From: JAVXCQ01 sp036659415
Lineage (GTDB): Bacteria; Bacillota; Negativicutes; Acidaminococcales; Acidaminococcaceae
Assembly: GCA_036659415.1 (NCBI GenBank)
Contig: JAVXCQ010000006.1
Coordinates: 1-64,000 of the forward strand
Reading direction: 5' to 3'
Length of the DNA stretch: 64,000 nucleotides
Positions 8,945-17,773 of the stretch are shown here, piece by piece. Made by a program: the position numbers and the translations under genes. The notes beneath the pieces were generated by a model that was not told the DNA's origin, did not search any database, and saw only the letters and a list, made by a program, of their open reading frames with translations. The stretch's first letter is position 1. Every line of letters begins with the position of its first letter.

Positions 8945-10111
8945 ATGCGTAAAGGGTTCTTGAAATTAGCAACCACGGGAATTTTGGCAGTGATGTTAGC
9001 AGTCAGCGTTACCGGTTGTGGGGGTAAATCCGATCAGGAAATTCGTATTGGTTTGTTAAACGAAATGACTGGTGGCAATGCTACGATTGGTACAGCAGCG
9101 GCTAATGGTGCTAAACTGGCGGTGAAAGAAATTAACGCCAAGGGTGGGGTGCTAGGTAAACAAATCAAAGCGATTGTGGCCGATAATAAAAGCGAACCCT
9201 CCGAAGCTGCTAATGCTATGACAAAGCTGATTTCGCAAGACGACGTTGTAGCTGTTACCGGTACTTTTTCCAGTTCTAATGCCTTAGCAGCAGCTAGTGT
9301 AGCAGAAGTAAGCAAAAAACCGTACTTGGTTGCCGGTGCGACTAATCCCAAGGTAACTGTTGATGAAAAAACCAAAAATGTGAAAAAGTTCATTTATCGT
9401 GTTTGTTTTATCGACCCTTTCCAAGGCACGGTAGCTGCTAATTTTGTGAGCCAGGAATTGAAGTTGCACAAAGCAGCGATGTTAGTTGATAACAGTAGTG
9501 ATTATAGTAAGGGCATGGCGGAATTCTTCCAGGCGGCTTTTGTAGAAGCTGGTGGTCAAGTGGTGGCTAGTGAAGCTTATTTGCAAAAAGACGCTGATTT
9601 TAAAGCGACGCTGACCAAAATTAAAGCGGCTAATGCTGAGGTGCTTTTTGTGCCTGGCTATTATGAAGAAGTTGGTAAAATTGTGAAACAGGCGCGCGAA
9701 ATGGGGCTTACTCTTCCTATCGTGGGTGCTGATGGCTGGGATTCTCCTAAATTGGCAGAAATTGCCGGAGCAGTAGCTTTAAATAATACTTACTTTACCA
9801 ATCATTATTCCGTGGATGATACGTCCGCAGCCGGTAAAGCTTTTGTTGAGAATTACAACAAAGAATTTGGTCAAAAACCGGAAGCTTTGGCTGTGCTTGG
9901 CTATGACGCTGTTTATGTGTTAGTAGATGCCATTAAACGGGCTAACAGTACTGATGCCGGTAAAATTGCCGAAGCTTTGGCCACTACTAAAAATTTCCCG
10001 GCAGTAAGTGGTGCAACGACGATTAATCCACAGCATGATGCTGATAAGAATGCCGTGATTATAGAAATGAAGGACGGCAAACAAATGTTGAAAACATCGA
10101 TTAAACCTTAA
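8945..10111 (+). CDS. LivJ-like branched-chain amino acid ABC binding lipoprotein
   Basis: Protein of 388 residues. A lipoprotein signal with lipobox VTGC (Cys near residue 25) anchors it to the membrane. The rest is a type I periplasmic-binding domain (Peripla_BP_6): IRIGLLNEMTGGNATIG, AVKEINAKGGVLGKQI, DNSSDYSKGMAEFF and GYDAVYVLVDAI are typical of LivJ/LivK. The expected role is capture of Leu/Ile/Val or another amino acid for an ABC importer; the ligand is inferred. No permease or ATPase genes of that importer are in the window, so it is an orphan here. ATG 8945 follows a GGGGG-containing RBS. leuA under a leucine T-box lies next, but with its own promoter. Confidence 0.85.
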   Translation: MRKGFLKLATTGILAVMLAVSVTGCGGKSDQEIRIGLLNEMTGGNATIGTAAANGAKLAVKEINAKGGVLGKQIKAIVADNKSEPSEAANAMTKLISQDDVVAVTGTFSSSNALAAASVAEVSKKPYLVAGATNPKVTVDEKTKNVKKFIYRVCFIDPFQGTVAANFVSQELKLHKAAMLVDNSSDYSKGMAEFFQAAFVEAGGQVVASEAYLQKDADFKATLTKIKAANAEVLFVPGYYEEVGKIVKQAREMGLTLPIVGADGWDSPKLAEIAGAVALNNTYFTNHYSVDDTSAAGKAFVENYNKEFGQKPEALAVLGYDAVYVLVDAIKRANSTDAGKIAEALATTKNFPAVSGATTINPQHDADKNAVIIEMKDGKQMLKTSIKP

Positions 10112-10182
10112 AAAAAACGGACAAATAAACTTCCAAATAAGTACTTCTAAATAAGACAAAGGTTTTATTTTCAATACGAGTG

Positions 10183-10211
10183 TTGACAAGTAGCTGGTAG
10201 AAGTTTATAAT
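10183..10211 (+). promoter_or_regulatory. Consensus promoter of leuA leader
   Basis: Perfect sigma-70 elements: TTGACA (10183-10188), 17 bases, TATAAT (10206-10211). It drives the T-box leader, about 325 bases ahead of leuA. Strong constitutive initiation fits control by attenuation. Confidence 0.9.
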
Positions 10212-10217
10212 CAGTTA

Positions 10218-10503
10218 CATATTAAATAATGTTATTCTTCACAAAGACGATGACGGGAATAAGATGAAGTTATTGAACCAACAGAGAGCTGACGGGTGGT
10301 GTGAGTCAGTGGCAATAGCTTGATGTATAGCTCATCCCTGAGTTGCTTGCTCGATATGTAGAGTAGGACGCGCGGCTTCGTTACTGGCCAAGACCTTGTT
10401 AGAGGTTGAGAGGGTCATCTGCAGATGACTGAACTAGGGTGGTACCGCGTGGATTAATTATTTCCTCGCCCCTATACTTTTGTATGGGAGCGGGGTTTTT
10501 CTT
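10218..10503 (+). promoter_or_regulatory. T-box leader of leuA, leucine (CTC) specifier
   Basis: Full T-box riboswitch. The Stem I apical segment is near 10285-10310 (AGAGAGCTGACGG and GTGAGTCAG). The specifier is read as CTC (10331-10333) from its fixed distance to CCTGAGT. The T-box sequence AGGGTGGTACCGCG is at 10436-10449. The terminator stem (10464-10477 with 10482-10495) precedes a T run. The bulge TGGT would pair with a tRNA ending ACCA, as tRNA-Leu does. Uncharged tRNA-Leu should favour the antiterminator and turn leuA on. Specifier identity is inferred by alignment with the leuS and symporter leaders. Confidence 0.9.
10464..10503 (+). terminator. T-box-controlled terminator before leuA
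   Basis: Stem CCTCGCCCCTATAC with GTATGGGAGCGGGG, one mismatch and G-U pairs, followed by a T-rich tract. It is the off state of the leader. Confidence 0.85.
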
Positions 10504-10541
10504 TGTCCGCTCCGAACCTTATTTTGGGAGGAGATCAGATT

Positions 10542-12242
10542 ATGAAAAAAGCTGTTAAGCAGTATGTTCCTTTTCAACCGATTAAACTAGCAAATAGGCA
10601 GTGGCCAAGCCAGGTTATCACCAAGGCTCCGATATGGTGTAGCGTGGATTTGCGTGATGGTAATCAAGCATTAGTGACACCCATGCAACTGGAAGAAAAG
10701 CTGTTATTGTTTAAAACCTTGGTGGATATTGGTTTTAAAGAAATAGAAGTAGGTTTTCCATCGGCCTCAGAAACAGAATACGAGATTTTGCGTACTTTAA
10801 TTGAAGAGCACTATATCCCTGAGGAGGTGACGATTCAGGTCTTGGTGCAAGCACGGCCGGAGTTGATCAAAAAAACCTTTGCCGCTGTTGAAGGGGCTAA
10901 AAATGTCATTATTCATTTTTATAATTCCACCTCGACTTTACAACGCAAAGTAGTCTTTAAGGAAGAGCAGGCGGGAATTATTAAGATTGCCGTGGAGGGG
11001 GCGCAGCTAATTCGGCAGCTGACCGAAGCGGAAGTAGCAAAAAGCGGCATGAATATTCGTTATGAATATTCTCCGGAAAGTTTTACAGGTACGGAACTGG
11101 ATTTTGCGATTGCGATTTGTGAAGAAGTAATGCAAGCCTTGGGTGCTACTGCCGCTAATCCGGTAATTTTGAATTTACCGTCCACGGTGGAAATGTCGAC
11201 GCCTAATACTTACGCTGACCAAATAGAATACTTTTGTACTCATATGAAGAACAGGGAAGCGGCTATTATTAGCTTGCATCCTCATAATGATCGTGGCACT
11301 GGTGTAGCTGCAACGGAGCTGGCTTTAATGGCTGGAGCCGAGCGAGTAGAGGGTACGCTTTTTGGTAATGGTGAGCGGACTGGTAATGTGGACGTAGTGA
11401 CACTAGCACTAAATATGTATACACAAAACGTGGAGCCTAACTTAGATTTTTCTCATATTCGAGCCATTAAAGAAATTTGTGAAAAATGTACCAAAATGCA
11501 CGTGCATGAACGGCATCCCTATGGTGGTGAGCTAGTATTTACTGCTTTTTCCGGCTCTCACCAAGACGCCATTCGTAAGGGGTATGAGTATATGCAAACT
11601 AGCAAGACTCCTTACTGGGAAGTGCCATATCTGCCGATTAATCCGGAAGACGTCAATCGCGAATATGAGCCTGTCATTCGCATTAACAGTCAGTCGGGTA
11701 AGGGTGGAGCCGCCTTTGTTTTACAACAGGCCAGGGGCTATAATTTGCCCAAAAATATGCATCCGGAGTTTGGCAATATCGTCAAAGCTGCGGCTGATAC
11801 TTCGGGTAAAGAGCTTGATGCTAACCAGATTGTAGAACTTTTTAATCAAGAATATGTCGATTTTACCGGGACTTATACCCTTCTTAAACATAAGGTGTAC
11901 GAAGAGTCCGGTGAGCCGGGGGACGAGGCTCACACTCATTTTGAAGGGATTGTACTGGCCGGGGGAGAGCAAGTGGCGATTAACGGCGTAGGTAATGGCC
12001 CAATTGATGCTTTCTTCCAGGCTTTAAAAGGTATCGGCGTCACCGGTTATGAATTTATTTCTTATCATGAACATGCTATTTCTAGAGGTTCTGATTCTAA
12101 AGCTATTTCTTATATTGAACTAAAGGTACCGGGCAATGGTCATGTTTTTGGGGTGGGCATAGCGGCGAATATTAACTTAGCTTCGATTTTAGGGGTATTG
12201 TGTGCCATTAACCGTGCGCTGGGTCATAAGCAAACTAGGTAG
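10542..12242 (+). CDS. leuA: 2-isopropylmalate synthase, long LeuA type
   Basis: Protein of 566 residues that condenses acetyl-CoA with 2-oxoisovalerate, the committed step of leucine synthesis. The catalytic TIM barrel shows the DLRDGNQAL start motif (Asp39 region), SLHPHNDRGTG with metal-binding His246/His248, and a GNGERTGN block. A C-terminal LeuA dimer/regulatory domain (GGEQVAINGVGNGPIDAF) gives leucine feedback. Size and the DGNQ variant fit the long form of yeast and actinobacteria rather than the 510-residue Bacillus form. ATG 10542 follows GGGAGGAG; upstream codons lie in the leader. No leuB, leuC or leuD is nearby. A leucine T-box controls it. Confidence 0.95.
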   Translation: MKKAVKQYVPFQPIKLANRQWPSQVITKAPIWCSVDLRDGNQALVTPMQLEEKLLLFKTLVDIGFKEIEVGFPSASETEYEILRTLIEEHYIPEEVTIQVLVQARPELIKKTFAAVEGAKNVIIHFYNSTSTLQRKVVFKEEQAGIIKIAVEGAQLIRQLTEAEVAKSGMNIRYEYSPESFTGTELDFAIAICEEVMQALGATAANPVILNLPSTVEMSTPNTYADQIEYFCTHMKNREAAIISLHPHNDRGTGVAATELALMAGAERVEGTLFGNGERTGNVDVVTLALNMYTQNVEPNLDFSHIRAIKEICEKCTKMHVHERHPYGGELVFTAFSGSHQDAIRKGYEYMQTSKTPYWEVPYLPINPEDVNREYEPVIRINSQSGKGGAAFVLQQARGYNLPKNMHPEFGNIVKAAADTSGKELDANQIVELFNQEYVDFTGTYTLLKHKVYEESGEPGDEAHTHFEGIVLAGGEQVAINGVGNGPIDAFFQALKGIGVTGYEFISYHEHAISRGSDSKAISYIELKVPGNGHVFGVGIAANINLASILGVLCAINRALGHKQTR

Positions 12243-12282
12243 AACCAAAGGTTAAAGTGGTGGAAAAATCAATAATAGGAGG

Positions 12283-12321
12283 GGAAGGGTAGCAGCTTGA
12301 GGCTTGCTACCCTTCCTTTTT
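12283..12321 (+). terminator. Terminator after leuA
   Basis: GGAAGGGTAGCA (12283-12294) pairs exactly with 12305-12316, followed by TTTTT. Confidence 0.85.
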
Positions 12322-12348
12322 AGGTTGGTACATTCAAAGTGCCGGCGG

Positions 12349-12377
12349 TTGACAAGCCTAAAGGGTATTGCTATGAT
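12349..12377 (+). promoter_or_regulatory. Promoter of copZ-copA
   Basis: TTGACA (12349-12354), 17-base spacer, TATGAT (12372-12377). Normal spacing argues against a CueR/MerR-type distorted promoter and for repressor control. No operator can be assigned with confidence. Confidence 0.8.
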
Positions 12378-12407
12378 GAAACAAATAGAAGAAAGCAGGT
12401 AGGAATT

Positions 12408-12617
12408 ATGAAAAAAATTATTTTGCGAATTGAAGGCATGAGTTGCCAAGGCTGCGTAGCTGGCGCTAAAATGGCTTTAGAAGAGGTACTGGGAGTTAAT
12501 CAGGTGGAAGTGAGCTTGGAAGAAAAAAATGCCAAAGTTTGGTATGATGAAACGATTGTACAGGTAGTAGACTTGACTGAGGCTGTTGCCGCCGCCGGTT
12601 TTAGTGCTAGTAAATAA
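12408..12617 (+). CDS. copZ: CopZ-like copper chaperone (HMA domain)
   Basis: Protein of 69 residues made of one heavy-metal-associated domain. The metal-binding loop is GMSCQGC (M-x-C-x2-C, Cys near 13 and 16) in a ferredoxin-like beta-alpha-beta pattern. It is expected to carry Cu(I) in the cytoplasm to the adjacent CopA pump. ATG 12408 follows AGGTAGGA; the frame is open further upstream but crosses the promoter. The gene ends 17 bases before copA, so the two form an operon. Confidence 0.88.
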   Translation: MKKIILRIEGMSCQGCVAGAKMALEEVLGVNQVEVSLEEKNAKVWYDETIVQVVDLTEAVAAAGFSASK

Positions 12618-12634
12618 TGGGACAGTGTTGAAAA

Positions 12635-14872
12635 ATGATAAAAACTATTAAAATTAAAATCGCAGGCATGCATTGTGCTGCCTGCTCAAGCGGTGTGGAA
12701 AGATCCTTGAAAAAAGTTGTAGGCGTGGAAATGGCCAGTGTCAATCTAGCGACTAAGACGGCACTAGTGCGTTATGAGGACACTTTGGCGGAGGTGGCGC
12801 AACTGGAAGCTGCCATTACGCGCATGAGTTTTATGGTGGTGCAGGAGGACGCAAAGGCGGCAATTGTTACTGCTAATTTGCGGCAGGTTCAGGATCTGGC
12901 GTCGATGCGTGGCAATTTAATGCTAGCGTTGACGTTTTTTTTACCTTTATTATATGTAGCAATGGCACCTATGCTAGTAGCGTCAGCTTTGCCTGAGTTT
13001 TTGAGCCCTGAACAGGCACCAAAGCTTTTTGTATTGGTACAATTGTTTTTAGTTTTACCTATTATCGCGGCAGGACGCAATTTTTTTAAAAATGGTTGGA
13101 CTAGTTTGCTAAATTTAATGCCCACCATGGATACTTTAATTGCCTTAGGTACAGGTGCCGCTTTTATCTATAGCTTGTATTCCGTATTTTTGGTTATTAG
13201 AGGGGAGACTCATGCTACCCATCAACTGTATTTTGAGTCGTCTGGAGCAATTATTACTTTTGTTTTAGTGGGTAAGTATTTGGAGTTGCGTGCGCAAGGA
13301 CAGGCTAGCAATGCCTTGGGACAATTACTGAATTTAGTACCTAAAACTGGCTGGATTATGCGTGCTGGTGCCGAGGTGGAAATACCGCTAGCTGATATTG
13401 TGCCGGGAGATATTGTACTGGTTAAGCCAGGGTTTCAGGTACCTGTTGATGGTGTTATCGCTGAGGGTAGGGCTAGTTTAGACGAGTCCATGCTAACGGG
13501 AGAAAGTATGCCGGTTACCAAAGAGCAAGGGGCTGAGGTTTTTGCCGCTACAATGGTGGTGGATGGTTATCTCAAGTTTCAAGCACAAAAAGTCGGGCAA
13601 GCAACCATGTTGGCCAAAATCATGAAAATGGTGGAAGACGCACAGGGTTCCAAAGCTCCGATTGCCAAATTGGCCGATCAAGTAGCGGCTATTTTTGTGC
13701 CTACGGTTTTGAGTCTAGCACTTTTGGCAGGTTTGGGCTGGTGGCTAGCGGGGTACGACTTAGTTTTTGTAGTGCGCATTTTTGTGGCGGTGCTAGTAAT
13801 TGCGTGCCCGTGTGCATTGGGTTTAGCTACGCCGGTTGCGATTATGGTGGCAGTGGGTAAAGGTGCAGAGCAAGGCATTTTGTTCAAAAATGCTGAAGCC
13901 TTAGAATTGGCACACAAGGTAAAAACGATAGTTTTTGATAAGACTGGTACTATCACGGCGGGTAAACCACTTGTTACAGACTTTTGCGTCGTGGAAGGCT
14001 ACAACGAAGCAGAACTATTGACGCTGGCTTATGCAGTGGAAGAAGCTTCAGCTCACCCCTTAGCTGAGGCGATTAAATTGCGGGCACAGGAACAAAAGCG
14101 AGCCTTGTCGGTTATGGTGACGGACAGTCAAACCTTTGTGGGTGGCGGTATGCAAGCCACCGTAGAGGGTAAAATTGTGCGTATTGGCAAGAGCGGTTTT
14201 ATTAATTCGGAGCTACTTACCGAGGACACGCGCACACAGGCGGCAATGTTGGCGGCAGCGGGCAAGACGGTTGTTTATCTCACGGTGGATGCTTCTCTAG
14301 CCGCTGTTATCGCCATTGCTGATCAATTAAAGGTAGGAGCTCGTGAAGCCATCAGTGGGTTACGAGCTTTGGGGCTGAGGACGATTATGCTCACAGGGGA
14401 TAATGCGCTCACGGCTACGGCAATTGCACGGGAAGTGGGCATTGATGAAGTGGTAGCAGAACTTTTACCGGAGCAAAAATTAGCCACGATTAAAAAACTC
14501 CAACAGGACGCCACGCTAGTCGCCATGGTAGGTGATGGAATTAATGATGCTCCTGCTTTGGTGCAGGCCGATTTAGGTATTGCCGTGGGCTCGGGCATGG
14601 ATGTGGCTCTAGAAGCGGCTGATGTGGTGCTTCTCAATAATGATATCAGACAGGTACTAGTGGCTTTGCGCTTGAGTAAGGCGACCCTTCGTAACGTCAA
14701 AGAAAATCTTTTTTGGGCTTTTGGTTATAACCTAATCGGTATCCCGGTCGCAGCAGGAGTTTTGTATATTTTTGGCGGACCGCTTTTGAACCCGATGTTA
14801 GCGGCCGCGGCAATGTCCTTAAGCTCTGTATCGGTGATTACCAATGCTTTGCGGCTAAATAATTTCAAATAG
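12635..14872 (+). CDS. copA: Copper-exporting P1B-type ATPase
   Basis: Pump of 745 residues that exports Cu(I) with ATP. It has one N-terminal HMA domain (GMHCAACS), eight predicted membrane helices, the actuator motif TGES, the membrane metal site CPC (Cys391-Pro-Cys393), the phosphorylation motif DKTGT (Asp435), an HP-type locus (SAHPLAEA) and the hinge TGDN...GDGINDAPAL. CPC with DKTGT and the HMA domain defines the CopA/P1B-1 group. The ribosome site is poor (GACAGTGTTG), suggesting translational dependence on upstream copZ. It is about 70 residues shorter than two-HMA CopA proteins because it has a single HMA domain. Confidence 0.93.
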   Translation: MIKTIKIKIAGMHCAACSSGVERSLKKVVGVEMASVNLATKTALVRYEDTLAEVAQLEAAITRMSFMVVQEDAKAAIVTANLRQVQDLASMRGNLMLALTFFLPLLYVAMAPMLVASALPEFLSPEQAPKLFVLVQLFLVLPIIAAGRNFFKNGWTSLLNLMPTMDTLIALGTGAAFIYSLYSVFLVIRGETHATHQLYFESSGAIITFVLVGKYLELRAQGQASNALGQLLNLVPKTGWIMRAGAEVEIPLADIVPGDIVLVKPGFQVPVDGVIAEGRASLDESMLTGESMPVTKEQGAEVFAATMVVDGYLKFQAQKVGQATMLAKIMKMVEDAQGSKAPIAKLADQVAAIFVPTVLSLALLAGLGWWLAGYDLVFVVRIFVAVLVIACPCALGLATPVAIMVAVGKGAEQGILFKNAEALELAHKVKTIVFDKTGTITAGKPLVTDFCVVEGYNEAELLTLAYAVEEASAHPLAEAIKLRAQEQKRALSVMVTDSQTFVGGGMQATVEGKIVRIGKSGFINSELLTEDTRTQAAMLAAAGKTVVYLTVDASLAAVIAIADQLKVGAREAISGLRALGLRTIMLTGDNALTATAIAREVGIDEVVAELLPEQKLATIKKLQQDATLVAMVGDGINDAPALVQADLGIAVGSGMDVALEAADVVLLNNDIRQVLVALRLSKATLRNVKENLFWAFGYNLIGIPVAAGVLYIFGGPLLNPMLAAAAMSLSSVSVITNALRLNNFK

Positions 14873-14915
14873 ACTCTTAAGTCAACACATATATATACAT
14901 TTATATTGTAAGAAC

Positions 14916-14944
14916 TTGACAAAAACAGATATATATGTTAAAAA
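14916..14944 (+). promoter_or_regulatory. Promoter of small Cys-pair protein
   Basis: TTGACA (14916-14921), 17-base spacer, TAAAAT (14939-14944) preceded by TG. AT-rich inverted sequence (ACATATATATAC and GATATATATGTT) surrounds it. Confidence 0.75.
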
Positions 14945-15004
14945 TAAGAACGTGGGAATTATAACAAGTTGCAAGAACATTATTGTAGGGGTAAGGTGAA
15001 GCTG

Positions 15005-15217
15005 ATGACAGAAGGTTTGCATAACAAAAATGATGGGACCGGTCAGGAAATAAGCGATGCATTAAACTCACTAACTATTATTTGTCCTATTTGCGGTAAG
15101 GAGTTTGCGTGCAACAAGCGTTATCATACGTATAAGGCTTATTCTGAACACAAAGTTCGTTATTACTGTAGCTATTCCTGTTTCAATAAGAGACCCAATC
15201 CTAAAAGCAAACGCTAA
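15005..15217 (+). CDS. Small protein with two cysteine pairs
   Basis: Unrecognised 70-residue protein. A polar N-terminus is followed by CPICGKEF (C-x2-C), a basic tyrosine-rich middle, then YYCSYSCF (C-x3-C type pair) and a basic tail. The arrangement C-x2-C ... C-x3-C is that of a small zinc ribbon or zinc-finger-like domain, so metal and perhaps nucleic-acid binding is possible. ATG 15005 has AAGGTGA just upstream and a near-consensus promoter, and a terminator follows, so it is an independent expressed unit. Whether it relates to the neighbouring copper operon is unknown. Confidence 0.6.
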   Translation: MTEGLHNKNDGTGQEISDALNSLTIICPICGKEFACNKRYHTYKAYSEHKVRYYCSYSCFNKRPNPKSKR

Positions 15218-15233
15218 ATCAACTAAGCAAAAA

Positions 15234-15270
15234 GCGCCCTCAATGATTTATTATTGAGGACGCCTTTTTG
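15234..15270. terminator. Bidirectional terminator
   Basis: GCGCCCTCAAT (15235-15245) pairs with ATTGAGGACGC with one mismatch, flanked by A and T runs. It lies between the small Cys-pair gene and azlD. Confidence 0.75.
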
Positions 15271-15597
15271 TTATTTGGGGTAGAGTTGGAAAAGACTAAA
15301 AATAAGAGTGCCGGCTACAATGGTCAGACCTAACGAGCGAGTTTTAAGAGTCAGGGGCAAGAGAATTAAGGTTGTCCAGAAATTAAGGTTATGAACGCTG
15401 ACGTCAAACTGCCCTTGCTGTAAAAAAATCTCCGGAAAGACTAAAGCACCGAAAATGGCAGTAGGAACAAAGCTTAGCCAGGTTTTGAACCACCGGGGAA
15501 GCGGATATTTGGCTAAGAGTAAGAGTGGTAAGTAGCGAGGTAAGTAGGTTACAATAGCCATGAGGACAATTACACTTCCAATATAGGCGCTAGACAT
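15271..15597 (-). CDS. azlD: AzlD-family branched-chain amino acid exporter subunit
   Basis: Small membrane protein of 108 residues with three to four hydrophobic helices and the AzlD pattern YLPRYLPLLLLAKYPLP...WLSFVPTAIFGALVFPE. AzlD is the small partner of AzlC; together they export branched-chain amino acids or analogues. ATG 15597 follows AGGAGGTAGCCAAG, and overlaps the end of azlC by 8 bases, which indicates translational coupling. The open frame continues upstream within azlC but without a start signal. Confidence 0.85.
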   Translation of the reverse strand: MSSAYIGSVIVLMAIVTYLPRYLPLLLLAKYPLPRWFKTWLSFVPTAIFGALVFPEIFLQQGQFDVSVHNLNFWTTLILLPLTLKTRSLGLTIVAGTLIFSLFQLYPK

Positions 15598-16297
15598 CTT
15601 GGCTACCTCCTTTATGCCTGCCGGCGAGATAGCAGGCACCAGCAGAAGCGATTAAGGTGGCAAAAATAATATGTAGTTTATAGGGGACTAAGGGCGCAAA
15701 AATTAATGCTAAAACGCCGGAGGCGAGGCCTGTAATAATCATGCGTCGCTCATGCAAATAGTTGGACCAAATGCCTAGAAACATGGCAATGAGAATATAG
15801 GAAACTAAGGCCGTATCAATGCTTAGAAACTCGGCGGCCAGGCAACCGAAAACTGTACTTAGGGACCAGCAAGCACAGCCAAGACCGTTGAGGGCAAGAG
15901 CTTCTGCCGCTGTCCAAGGAGGTGTGTGCTCGGTTGAAAAGGCATTTAAATTAACGGCAAAGGTTTCATCGGTAATGCCGTGGGCATAAAGGGCTAAAAA
16001 ACGAGGTGAAGCGTTTTTAAGATAGGGTAAAAGGGTGGAACTAAAGAGTACATGGCGTAGGTTGACAATGAAGATGGTGAGCGTAATAGCAAGAATGCTG
16101 GCACTTTGCACCATCATGGCAAGAGCGATAAATTGTCCGGAACCGGCATAGACTAAAGTACTCATAGCAAACATTGCTCCAGGCGTTAGACCGGCTTTTT
16201 GACCTAACATACCGCAGGCGGCACCGATGGCGAAATAGCCAATGGCAATGGGGGAAAGCTTTTCTAAGACACGACGATTGATTGTGAGCAGGCACAT
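15590..16297 (-). CDS. azlC: AzlC-family branched-chain amino acid exporter subunit
   Basis: Membrane protein of 235 residues with AzlC features: SPIAIGYFAIGAACGMLGQKAG near the N-terminus, a YAGSGQF motif, and NLRHVLFSSTLLPYLK. With AzlD it forms a branched-chain amino acid exporter of the AzlCD/YgaZH type. ATG 16297 follows GAGGTG; the frame extends upstream to 16375 without a ribosome site. A TATAAT-like box lies on the minus strand near 16335. No Lrp/AzlB regulator is next to it. Confidence 0.87.
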   Translation of the reverse strand: MCLLTINRRVLEKLSPIAIGYFAIGAACGMLGQKAGLTPGAMFAMSTLVYAGSGQFIALAMMVQSASILAITLTIFIVNLRHVLFSSTLLPYLKNASPRFLALYAHGITDETFAVNLNAFSTEHTPPWTAAEALALNGLGCACWSLSTVFGCLAAEFLSIDTALVSYILIAMFLGIWSNYLHERRMIITGLASGVLALIFAPLVPYKLHIIFATLIASAGACYLAGRHKGGSQDV

Positions 16298-16522
16298 ACC
16301 AGACACCTCATTATTATTTAGTTCAAGCTTTGCTATATTATAGCGTATCTTGGCAACTTTGAATAGAAAACGCACTAAAGACTGGCTTTGTGTAAAATGT
16401 GTACAATACTAGTTCTTGTTTTTTGGGGACGTCAATTGTAAAATAATAATATTATACGAAAGCAAGCACAGGGAGAAACTAATTCTTTTGAAGGAACTAT
16501 TATATCGAAGGAGGTTTTTATA

Positions 16523-17773
16523 GTGGCAACAATTAAACCATTTAAGGGGTTACGTCCGTTACCGGAATTGGTGGCACAAATTGCTTCATTACCTTATGAT
16601 GTCATGGACACAGAAGAAGCAAGAGCTATTCTAGCACAAAAGCCTTTAAGTTTTTTGAGTGTAACTAAGGCGGAAGCAACTTTGCCGGTAGGTACAGAGG
16701 TTCATAGTGCGGAGGTTTATGCTCAAGCTAAGGCTAACCTAGAAGGTTATCTAACTGCTGGTCAAATGCGACAGGAACCGCAAGTTGCGTATTATATTTA
16801 TCGGCAACAAATGGGTGAGCATATTCAAATTGGTTTGGTGGCTACGGCTTCCGTACAGGAATATCGGGAAAATATTATCAAAAAACATGAGTTGACTAGA
16901 TGTGATAAAGAATTAGACAGGGTTAACCATATCTTAGCTACGGAGGCACAAACAGGTCCTGTTTTTTTAACTTATAAAAATCGAGGGGAAATTAATGCCC
17001 TGATGTTGCAACTGATGAGTGAAAAAAAGCCTAGTTATGATTTCACTGGCGAAGATAAGATAAGGCACACTTTGTATGTGGTGAAAGAACCACTGGAGGT
17101 GACGGCAGTTACTAAAGCTTTCGCTAATATTCCAAATCTGTATATCGCAGACGGTCATCATCGTGCGGCGGCGGCGATGCGGGTGGCAGAGCAGTGGGGT
17201 AAGCGCCCGGAGCAAACGGGACAAGAAGCCTACAATTATTTTTTAGCGGTGATTTTCCCGGATAATATGATGAAAATTCTTGATTATAATCGAGCGGTTA
17301 AAGATTTAGGTGGTTTAACTACAACGGAATTTATGACGGGGCTACACAAAGTTTTTACTGTAGAGAACAGTGGGCATAATCCGAAACCGACGAAGCTTCA
17401 CCAGTTTGGTATGTATTTGGACGGACAATGGTATACTTTGCAGGCTAAAGCAACTAGTTATGAAGGCACGGACCTGGTGGCCTGCCTTGATGTTAGCATT
17501 TTACAAAAGACAGTGCTCGCTCCACTTCTTGGTATTATGGATCCGCGAACCGATGAGAAAATTGCTTTTATTGGCGGGATTCGAGGGTTACAAGAACTGG
17601 AAAAAAGGGTGGACGATGGCGAATTTAGGGTGGCCTTTGCTCTTTATCCCACGTCCATTAGCCAACTGATGAAAATTGCCGATATGGGTCAGTTGATGCC
17701 GCCTAAATCTACGTGGTTTGAGCCCAAACTGCGTGACGCTATGGTGGTACATTTGATTGGAGATGAGCAGTAA
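16523..17773 (+). CDS. DUF1015 family protein upstream of serC
   Basis: Protein of 416 residues matching DUF1015: the N-terminal IKPFKGLRP and SLPYDVM segments, KHELTRCDKE, IADGHHRAAAA and the C-terminal MPPKSTWFEPKLR are hallmarks. The function is not established; the family is repeatedly found with serC and serA, suggesting a part in serine metabolism. GTG 16523 is the start, with GAAGGAGG just upstream. Its stop overlaps the serC start by one base (TAATG), so translation is coupled. No serA is present in this window. Confidence 0.88.
   Translation: MATIKPFKGLRPLPELVAQIASLPYDVMDTEEARAILAQKPLSFLSVTKAEATLPVGTEVHSAEVYAQAKANLEGYLTAGQMRQEPQVAYYIYRQQMGEHIQIGLVATASVQEYRENIIKKHELTRCDKELDRVNHILATEAQTGPVFLTYKNRGEINALMLQLMSEKKPSYDFTGEDKIRHTLYVVKEPLEVTAVTKAFANIPNLYIADGHHRAAAAMRVAEQWGKRPEQTGQEAYNYFLAVIFPDNMMKILDYNRAVKDLGGLTTTEFMTGLHKVFTVENSGHNPKPTKLHQFGMYLDGQWYTLQAKATSYEGTDLVACLDVSILQKTVLAPLLGIMDPRTDEKIAFIGGIRGLQELEKRVDDGEFRVAFALYPTSISQLMKIADMGQLMPPKSTWFEPKLRDAMVVHLIGDEQ

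Noticed and set aside
8701..8976. 91-codon hydrophobic minus-strand frame upstream of the LivJ-like gene
   Set aside because: It crosses the clear promoter and RBS of the LivJ-like gene, has no RBS of its own, and AT-rich DNA readily gives Phe/Leu/Ile-rich frames.
10123..10154. Three AAATAA copies after the LivJ-like gene as an iteron-like repeat
   Set aside because: Unequal spacing (12 and 14) and AT-rich context make chance likely.
12349..12377. CueR-type copper promoter
   Set aside because: Spacer is 17 bases, not the 19-20 needed for MerR-family activation.
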